This document shows, in pieces, positions 56,901 through 64,000 of a stretch of 64,000 nt of DNA. How positions within the stretch are numbered: position 1 is the stretch's first letter; every line of letters starts with the position of its first letter. The stretch spans positions 61,991,174-62,055,173 of the forward strand of contig CM059975.1 of assembly GCA_030490835.1 (NCBI GenBank). The letters run 5' to 3'. Below the pieces are notes generated by a model, which was not told where the DNA came from, searched no databases, and worked only from the letters and a program-made list of their open reading frames with translations. The DNA is from Annona cherimola (lineage: Eukaryota > Streptophyta > Magnoliopsida > Magnoliales > Annonaceae). A program made the translations under genes and the position numbers.

Positions 56901-59571
56901 AAATGACGGCTTAAATGAAAAGCCTTAAGTTTTGGAAAAGGATGGCTTTAAGAAAAAGCCTCAAGGTTTGCTTCATAGGAAGCAAGCAACATATTTTTAA
57001 GATAAAGAATTTATCACAAGTGTTATCATGGGTCGAAATGCTTTATGTTAATGAAAGTGAGAAATTTGCTTATGAGTAAGCAAGTTCTCTATGATGATAA
57101 ATTTAAAGAATTTTATATTTTATGCCGATGATTTTTAAGAATTTGCTTATAAGCAAGCAAGTTCTTCATGATGTTCTTTCAAAAGTATTTTATAAGAAAA
57201 ATAAAATTTTACCCTTTTTCAAAAAGCATTGTTTGTAAATAAGTTTTGAATTTACACTTATGATATGTTATGATAAACACTTATATTTATGAAAGAAATG
57301 GAAAACATGATTTGACTTATGAAAAAGATTGGTTTTGCTTTGTCATGATAATTAAATATAAACAATGATTTGGACATAGTCCATATATTTTGAAATGATA
57401 TTCGAAAAGTTTTTTATTTCCTATAGATAAGGAAATCTATGTTGAAATTCTCTTAAAAAATGTTTATACGGATGTGTTAAAGGGGATTTAAGGATGACCA
57501 ACCCCATATGTTCTTTTCATAAAATGGTTTGATTTCGGGTTGCTAAAATGGAATGTAAAAGATTATGCAAGCCCCCCTTATGTAAAGATGGTATAATAGA
57601 TAGGTGGATAATAATTTGATTATTAGGTGGTTGAGAAGGGGTAGCATAATTGCATAACTTTTGTGAGCAAAAGGCCCCAAAATGGAAACCAAGAAAATGT
57701 TAGAAAATATATGGTTTACTTTTGAAAATCTAAAATTTTTGAAGTTCTTTTATAAGGATTTTAAAATGTATTGTTCCTAAAACATTTCAAATGTTTATCA
57801 AAATACTATACTCAAAATTCTTCTAAAAGAATTTAAGGAAGGTCATCCTAAAACTAGATTTCAAATGACAACTTGTTAAAGTGGGTATGCTCGCTTACAA
57901 GTTGACACGGACTGCGGTCTGTGATATGTTTGTTTTCAAAATGATTTGTTTTAAAGAAACTTAGACTTCGGTCTGTGATGGTTTTCAAGTTAAGGATGCA
58001 GACTGAGGTCTGTGATCCCGGTTTAAAAGGACATGGACTGCGATCTGTGATACTTTAAACCAAACAGACTGCGGTCTGTCAGGATGATGTATGGTGCACC
58101 AGTACAAGGAATAGGCCGGTTGTAGAGCACGGTCAGGATGACCGGGGCTCACTCTACATAAGGCCAAGTCGCTAAGTGATGGCAGGAGTGCCAGCGGGGC
58201 CCTCCCTGAGATGGGAGTAGGATAAAGGAACAGCCGCCTGACTAGCGTGCTGTTAAGGATTTTCTTCCAGAAGGTAGAATGATTACTTGCTAAGTATCAC
58301 TACTGGATGGGAAAAAGTGCATTTGCTTATGTTTTGCTTTTGAAAAACCCAAAGATTGGGACGTGAAAGAATTTTTATGAAAAGTTATCCTAAAAGGATT
58401 TTTATGAAATGGTTACCCTAAAGATAGGGTGTTTTACACAAAAGTATAAATAACAGAAATGAAAGAAAATATTTTTATGCAAATGCATTTATGAAAATGG
58501 TTTATGTATTTTATATACCTTGTTTGTTATAAACAAACCCTAAGAAGGGGATTATGAAAAGGATTTATGTGAAACTTGTTTTAGACATAAGAATGTCCTT
58601 TATTAAAGAGCCTAAATGAAAAGTGTTTATGGACATGAGAATGTCTAATACCAAAGTGTTTTTAATGAAAAGCGTTTTAGGACATATGGATGTCCATTGC
58701 CAAAGAAAGTTATGTCAAAAATGTTTCGAGACATCAAATGTCTCTTGGCTAAAGGATTTATGAGAAAAATATTTTGGACGTAAAACGTCCACTGACAAAA
58801 GACGATTTTATGTAAATGTCTTGGAACATCATAAATGTTCATACAAGACTAAAGGAATTAAATTAAAGAGGGTAAAACGCATATGTTTTGCCTTAACAAG
58901 CCCAGACGTGGCTTGTAAATGATTTTAAGAATGATGTTTATGAAAATGTTCTAAGATATAGAATTGTCCTTATGAACAAAGGATTTCACAACAATGTTTT
59001 AGGACATATGCATGTCCTCAAGTAAAAAGGTGTTCAAGATGTTTAAGAAAAAGGTTTTAAAGGAAGCCTTGCCCTAAAAGATAAAATGCTTGCTTACTGA
59101 GTTGTTACTCACATTTTATTTTTCCAAATCTTATTCAGGTATCGGGAAACTCAAGAGGTTGCGAACCTAAGTAGGAGAAGAAAAGGTACGTGATGGTAGC
59201 ATGATTTAAAGCTCTAAGGTATGTTGATGTATGTATGAACTTATTTAGAATTATAAGTTCTATATGATCCAATGGTTGAATGTATGTATGTATAGGTTGT
59301 AAAATGTTATGATTAAGTCAAGGAGACTTTTAATGTAGAAAAGTATGTTGAGATATTATGAAATGAAATATGAAATTCACTACAAGTATATTGTCGCTTG
59401 TATGATGAATGATGTAGTGTGTGAAGAAATGAATAATGATAGATGAAAAAAAAAATTTGGACGAGATCCAATTAAGAATCAGCTGCGTGATCAGGGCAAC
59501 AATCCTGATTCACATTTACCAATCAATAGATCTTGAGGTAAGGAGGTGATGTCTCAGTTTGGGGCGCCGCA
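53983..59571 (+). repeat. Gypsy-type solo LTR, 5.59 kb
   Basis: It begins TGTGATGCCCGAACCC and ends TTTGGGGCGCCGCA. The flanks are AAGTC (53978-53982) and AAGTT (59572-59576), a duplication with one change; joining across it restores the copia motif CAAGTCGCAGTC. A region at about 58085-58250 (GGTGCACCAGTACAAGG, then GGGCTCACTCTACATAAGGC) resembles sequence conserved in long plant gypsy LTRs. No coding domain was found. Fragments of the same family lie at 10.9-11.5, 12.97-13.05, 15.3-16.7 and 33.9-35.6 kb. A derivative lacking any internal region is possible, but a solo LTR is the simplest reading. Confidence 0.8.
56872..59018 (+). repeat. Chain of small stem-loops inside the gypsy LTR
   Basis: At least 18 short perfect or near-perfect hairpins occur. 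Examples: TGGCTTT/AAAGCCA at 56872, TTGCTTC/GAAGCAA at 56968, TTGCTTA/TAAGCAA at 57066, CAGAC-TGAG-GTCTG at 57999, ACAGAC-TGCG-GTCTGT at 58064, ACCCTA/TAGGGT at 58415, GGACAT/ATGTCC at 58680, GAGACAT/ATGTCTC at 58728, TGGACGT/ACGTCCA at 58775, ACAAGCC/GGCTTGT at 58896 and AGGACAT/ATGTCCT at 59001. Loops are 3-7 bases. Confidence 0.85.
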
Positions 59572-61236
59572 AAGTTGCAGTCCCAAGTTGACTCAACCAT
59601 CGACTTAGGTCAAGTCAACTCCCAAGTCTACTCCAGAATCAACTTCAAGTGCATTAAATTCGTTAGAGCTGAAATTAGGACTTGGAGACAGGTGAAGTCG
59701 CAGTCGAAGTCGACTTCACTTGTGACTTAGGTGAAGTCGCAAAACCGAGTCAACTCCAGATGCGACTTGGTTATGGCTTGCTGAAGACTTCGAGATCTCA
59801 GAGTCAAGTCGCCTTCCAAGTCGACTCCAGCATGCGACTTAGGTGAAGTCGAATCTCAAGTTGACCTGAGTGTGCGACTTGAGTAAAGTCGAAGTCTAAG
59901 TCGACCCAAGCGAGCGACTCAAGTACATGGCCACTTCAGATTATTTCAAAGATGTATTATTATTGAATGAACAACAAAATCAAGAAGAACAATCATAATG
60001 AATCAAGGCCACAAGGGAGATCTTCTCAAGAGTAGAGTATACTGTTTGGTTTTTGAGCAAAACAATGCATACCAAGGACATTTAATGAAGAACAAGAGAA
60101 AAAAAGGAAATACACAACATTCAGATCACTTGCAAGACCTCAAAGTTCCAAGATAATCAAATGGTTGGGGAAGTCGCACCCGAAGTCGGCTCCACCTGCG
60201 ACTTGGGTCAAGTTTGAGACCAAGTCGACCTGAAGCTAGAACTTGGAAGTGGAAGTCGAAGACCGAAGTCTCACCCGAAATCGACTCTAGTCTGCGACTT
60301 GGGTGAAGTCGCACCCAAAGTCGACTCCACCATGCGACTTGGTCGCATGCCAAGTCGACTCTAAATGCAACTTGGTTCACGACGGTGGAAAAAATTCAAA
60401 CGTTGGCGCATTTAATGAGCGCCACCTACCACCAAACGTTCGAATTTACTTCCCATTATTTAAGGAGCTTCAAGGGAATGTGAATGTAGTTAGAGAAACA
60501 TTGAATGTGCTCAACGTCCACTCTCCTTTGCATTTAAGTGTTCTACAAAGAGTTTGAAGAAGAATCGTGCTTATAAACTGCTGAAAGCTGCTTTGCTCAA
60601 TCATCTACTGCTTCTATAAGTTATTAAGTGCTGAAAATTGCCTACATAAATCTGTAAAGTGTAGATCTTTTTGTTGATTATTTATTTTTCCTACTTGGTT
60701 TGATATTGAAAATTGAAACTAAGTGAAGGCAAAGTAGTGTTGTGACTGGAGTGAGATTTGTCACCTACTTGTGCTGAATTTGTACAAGCCCCTTAGAGCT
60801 GGAATCTAGAAGAGAGTTGTTGTTCTAGTTGTATCGAAATACAATAGTGGAACCCAAGACACAACGGGTGTGTTCTTGAAAGAGTAGAGTAGGAGAGGTT
60901 GCCCAAACCACTATAAATCTTTGTCTCTTGGTGTGGCTTGATTACTTTGTTTTATTGCTTTATTTCTCTCCATCTTACTAACTGTTTCATTATGGGGATT
61001 AATTTCAAAAAGGGAAAATTTTTGCTTAAGCAAAGAATTTTAAAATACGCAATTCACCCCTCCCCTCTTGGGTAACTACCATAAACTCGGGATCAACAGA
61101 GAGGCTACAAGGGATGGGTAAGTGCCACAAATTCTTCTCCTGAGCCATTTATCAAGACGACTTCTAAGCAGTGTTGGAAATTCCTTGATGGAGAGTAGTA
61201 TCTCTATGATAATGCAACATGATTGGATTTGTAGGT

Positions 61237-61362
61237 CTTATACTTGTGATGTTGATTGTAGTTCATTGTAGAAATTATGTTCCTGCTATTGTATGTTACC
61301 TTATACTTGTGATGTTGATTGTAGTTCATTGTAGAAATTATGTGCCTGCTATTGTATGTTGC
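61237..61362. repeat. Tandem duplication, 63-bp unit
   Basis: Two adjacent copies begin CTTATACTTGTGATGTTG and differ at two positions. They lie in the loop part of the foldback element. Confidence 0.85.
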
Positions 61363-62205
61363 TATTTTTAGAGGAATAAGATCAAGAGTTTATTGTAATG
61401 TAATTTATTAATTACATATATAATGCAAAGATGATCAACGTGTCCAAAATAGATGCTCCTTCAAATTCATTCTCTTCTGCTATCCTACTTGCTAGAAAAA
61501 GTGAGAATCATAAAAATGCTATTGTATGTAATTTTTATTGCCGTCTTGAATTTTGGTACAATGTGTCCTCTTAACTAGAGGATAAGCAAGTTTATTTGAT
61601 CCTGACTTTATACAAAGGATTCTAATTTTTCTTCTTCTTTAGATACTGATGCCATCAAAATTAAAGCAAAAATAAAAATAAAATGCAGACATAGTTGGTG
61701 ACTAGAACCTTGAATATTTAATGAAATCTCTCTCCTCTCTTAGGTGGGTTTTTTCAATTAACTGTTGCTTGCGCTCTAGCCAGTTTTGTTGTGATTGCAA
61801 TGTCTACTGATAAAGGATTCTAGCTCCATCCTCACACCGTAGGGCTTGGCATGTAGGATGCATCCAATGTCCTTTGATGATTTCCCATGCAGCTGCAAAT
61901 CGCCTTCTCATTTCTCTCCTCCTTTCATTTTCTTCTCTTACAAGCTCCACCTCAATGAGATTTCTTTCCTCCTCTAGCATATCGTCAGTCTTCTTCTCCC
62001 CTTCCAAATTCTTCTCTCTCTAGCTCCAGGACAGTGCATTCTCTCTCCTCAAGTTATTCAGATGGGTATTTTATCTCATTAGGAAAAAGGGTGAAATTGT
62101 AAAATGGAGGGGGATTTTAGATGTAAAATGTCTAACATTTGAATGGATAACGAGATGGAGCTAGAGGATATGTGGATGGCAGGACCAAAGGGGCGCATTG
62201 AATTA

Positions 62206-62595
62206 GAAATCTTTATGTATCCAAGTCTTTTATGTCACATCCATGTATCGTTATCAACTGACACTAAGAATTTTTCATCTAGCTCATCAAGTCATATCAA
62301 ATTATATTCTCATGTCTTTTGCTGCAGAAGACTATAGGTTCTTCATCTAATAAATTACATATAGATGATTCAAACACAATCTTATAGCTTTTCTCACATA
62401 GTTGAATAATACTCATCAAGTTGTTTTTGAGTCTGTCAACAAAGAACTTGCTCTATACATGCATTGAAAATACCATAAATATTACCTTTAATGTCGATTT
62501 TACCTTACCCATTGTTATTAAAGGTAATGGTTCTACTATCGTAAGGCTTGAGATCATATAATAGGACCTTATTCCTTGTCATGTGTCTTGAGCAC
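62206..62595 (-). pseudogene. Copia-C protease and GAG-pre fragment
   Basis: On the minus strand CSRHMTRNKVLLYDLKPYD and FLVSVDNDTWM and HKRLGYIK match the Copia-A protease and zinc-binding regions in order, with several stops. The segment begins at the Cys of DSGCSRHM and is cut there by an LTR fragment. The catalytic DSG itself is lost. Confidence 0.75.
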
Positions 62596-62775
62596 TATTA
62601 ATTCATTTTCATACTATGTATTTTGGATATTAATTGGATAAGAATTTGAGTGATTAAGATGATTTAAGTTATATTTTGATGAATTTAGCTTCGTTTAATG
62701 CAAATCACTCATGTTTGATTGATTAGTGAAATTATGAGAAAAAATTGGTGTAATGCGTGTCTATTTCAAGAGGAT
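62596..62775 (+). repeat. LTR fragment of the tRNA-Asp gypsy family, plus orientation
   Basis: TATTAATTCATTTTCATACT matches the LTR start TGTTGAGTCATTTTCGTACT, and similarity to 35574-35740 continues for about 170 bp. Confidence 0.55.
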
Positions 62776-62910
62776 TCAAAGTATGATGATTAAGACCTAC
62801 TAGATTTAATGATTTTGAAGAATTAAATGGAGATAAAATAAGGATTGAATCAATCTAGGATGAGTCATGGAAGATTCAACACAAAACGAGACAAAATGGG
62901 TGTCAAACAT

Positions 62911-63528
62911 TGTTCTTATCTCACCGCAAGTGCACAGGATGTAGATTGTAATATATAAAATATTGATCCATAGGGAATTTGGGACTTAAGAAGTTGAATT
63001 TAAATGCTTTCTTATTGACTATCTAGAGAATAAAATAAATGAAAAAAAATAAAAAAGTATAAAAGAGAAAATAGAATTTAGAATTTAGAATTGAATATTA
63101 AAAAGCAGGGATGAGAGTACCTAGGATCTAAGGTTTCACAAGCGTCTTTTGCAGCGCGTAGTGGTATGATTATTGAAATCCAGATATTACTTGTTAAAGG
63201 AAAACAAACCTTAATTTATCCATTCACCTTCTCTCGAAATCTTCTAGGCGTAACTCTAATATATTTTTAATCACCTAATCTCATGGGATTAATTCAATTA
63301 GAATTCATTAAGTTCTATAGGTCATTCTTAGATTCCTTAAGATCATCATGTCTATTCCTATGTTCTTAGATTTTCAAATTTAATATCTTGATTATTGTAT
63401 AGTAGACTTCCACCTCTCGGTTCCATTACCGAATATATAGGAATCATTACGAAAGTGGGAGCTCAACACAAGGCAATCATTAAATCACAAGATATTAAAT
63501 TAACAATAATATCCTTCATAAATATATG
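62911..63528 (-). repeat. LTR fragment of the tRNA-Asp gypsy family, minus orientation
   Basis: It starts TGTTCTTATCTCACCGC then AAGTGCACAGGATGTAG, and follows 44439-45030 block by block. Similarity stops near 63528, so only half of the LTR is present. Confidence 0.75.
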
Positions 63529-64000
63529 ATGGATGGTCTGATTAATGCTATAGCTGTTTTGATGTGGTCAGATGGATGATCAACCCTATGGGGTCCACTG
63601 ATGTTTAATATAAACCTGCCATATATATATATATTCAAATCATAAATCCATTAAATTAATAACATGTGATTAATATATTAAAATTATTTGACACAATTAT
63701 TTTAACAATTATTTTTAATATCAAACACATTTGAAATTTATGAAAATAAATAAAACTATAATTTCAAGACAAAAGATCATGAAAATTATTTGAATAACTT
63801 GAAATTAATATTTAAGGCTCAAATGTTGCACATTCACATTTTTAAACAAATTTCACATTAAACTCTAACAAAAACCTACTAAATTAGTATAAAATACCAG
63901 AAAAATATTATTAATTTAACAATTATCAAACACACAAATAGGTAAACTGCGCATAGAATTGACATGAGATAATGGATGATCAGAAAGCAAAGGGTTTCAG
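63529..64000. other. AT-rich stretch to the window edge, no gene seen
   Basis: No repeat family or open frame from elsewhere in the window continues here. Confidence 0.5.

Larger units (their letters stand above)
53843..61098 (+). repeat. Solo copia LTR opened by a gypsy solo LTR
   Basis: It starts TGTTGGAATTCAAGGCAAA and ends ACTCGGGATCAACA, flanked by a perfect 5-bp duplication GAGAG (53838-53842 and 61099-61103). Removing the inserted 53983-59571 leaves about 1.66 kb with the standard order: motif arrays (59580-59940 and 60170-60370), a TATTTAAGG promoter-like site near 60457, the CTAGAAGAGAG block, and the CACCCCTCCCCTCTTGGG end. Confidence 0.92.
53127..62205. mobile_element. Foldback element (long inverted repeats) interrupted by a copia solo LTR
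   Basis: The left arm, about 53127-53700, starts AATTTTAATGCACCCC. The right arm, about 61690-62205, ends GGGGCGCATTGAATTAG and is its reverse complement over some 500 bp, including CAAATGTTAGA and GAGAGAAGAATTTGGAAGG. The arms share a coding-like stretch (open on the minus strand at 61804-62007: EERNLIEVELVREENERRRE). Long arms suggest a MULE-type or other foldback element. Without the copia insertion it would be about 1.8 kb. A clean target duplication was not found. Confidence 0.65.
39414..62595 (-). mobile_element. Copia-C: minus-strand copia element opened by nested insertions
   Basis: Pieces of one copia element lie in consistent minus-strand order: protease/GAG-pre (62595-62206), integrase (53124-52230), RT/RNase H remnant (52225-51430), extra ORF (51250-50173 and 44433-43960) and 3' LTR (43797-39414). 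The gaps are occupied by two solo copia LTRs, a complete non-autonomous gypsy element, and a foldback element that itself contains a copia solo LTR holding a gypsy solo LTR. Its 5' part is cut at 62595. One caution: sequence around WHKRLG appears on both sides of the foldback element, so the 62.2-62.6 kb piece could come from a related copy. Confidence 0.8.

Overview
The window looks like AT-rich intergenic DNA from a flowering plant. The evidence is plant-type Ty1/copia and Ty3/gypsy elements, PBS-like sites matching plant tRNA-Asp and tRNA-Arg 3' ends, hAT and MULE-like MITEs, and two relics of the plant-specific SABATH methyltransferase family. I see no intact host gene. The only long conserved open frame is a 491-codon reverse transcriptase/RNase H block inside a copia element. 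The species cannot be named from what is visible.

Layout. 1-6666: 3' part of a plus-strand copia element (Copia-A: gag, pol, polypurine tract, 3' LTR), inserted in the last exon of a SABATH methyltransferase gene whose 3' end continues at 6672-6894. 7-13 kb: a hAT MITE with a perfect 8-bp target duplication, a foldback MITE, AT-rich DNA and gypsy debris. 13.8-14.9 kb: a second, decayed SABATH copy. 15.3-18 kb: a gypsy LTR fragment with a 396-bp foldback MITE inside it, then a truncated LTR of a tRNA-Asp-primed gypsy family. 18-24 kb: mostly AT-rich, with a foldback element carrying a hAT element in its loop; the hAT element holds a GC-rich 33-bp minisatellite. 24.2-28.05 kb: two Tat/Ogre-like LTRs facing each other as a large palindrome. 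28.06-33.9 kb: Copia-B on the minus strand, with an additional ORF between pol and the 3' LTR. 33.9-39.4 kb: fragments of two gypsy families and of Copia-D. 39.4-62.6 kb: one minus-strand copia element (Copia-C) opened by at least five later insertions, nested up to four deep. 62.6-64 kb: LTR fragments and AT-rich DNA.

How it fits together. Target-site duplications let several insertion events be dated relative to one another: AAAGT at 41453-43163, AGAAC at 44439-50167, GAGAG at 53843-61098, AAGTC/AAGTT at 53983-59571, CGTGAGAG at 7191-7798, GTAGACAC at 25492-26047 and ATATATAT at 21980-23329. Seven copia LTRs of three subfamilies share a dense palindromic motif array. The gypsy family with a 5.6-kb LTR carries a long chain of small stem-loops whose stems differ in sequence but keep pairing. 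That chain is the least conventional signal in the window.
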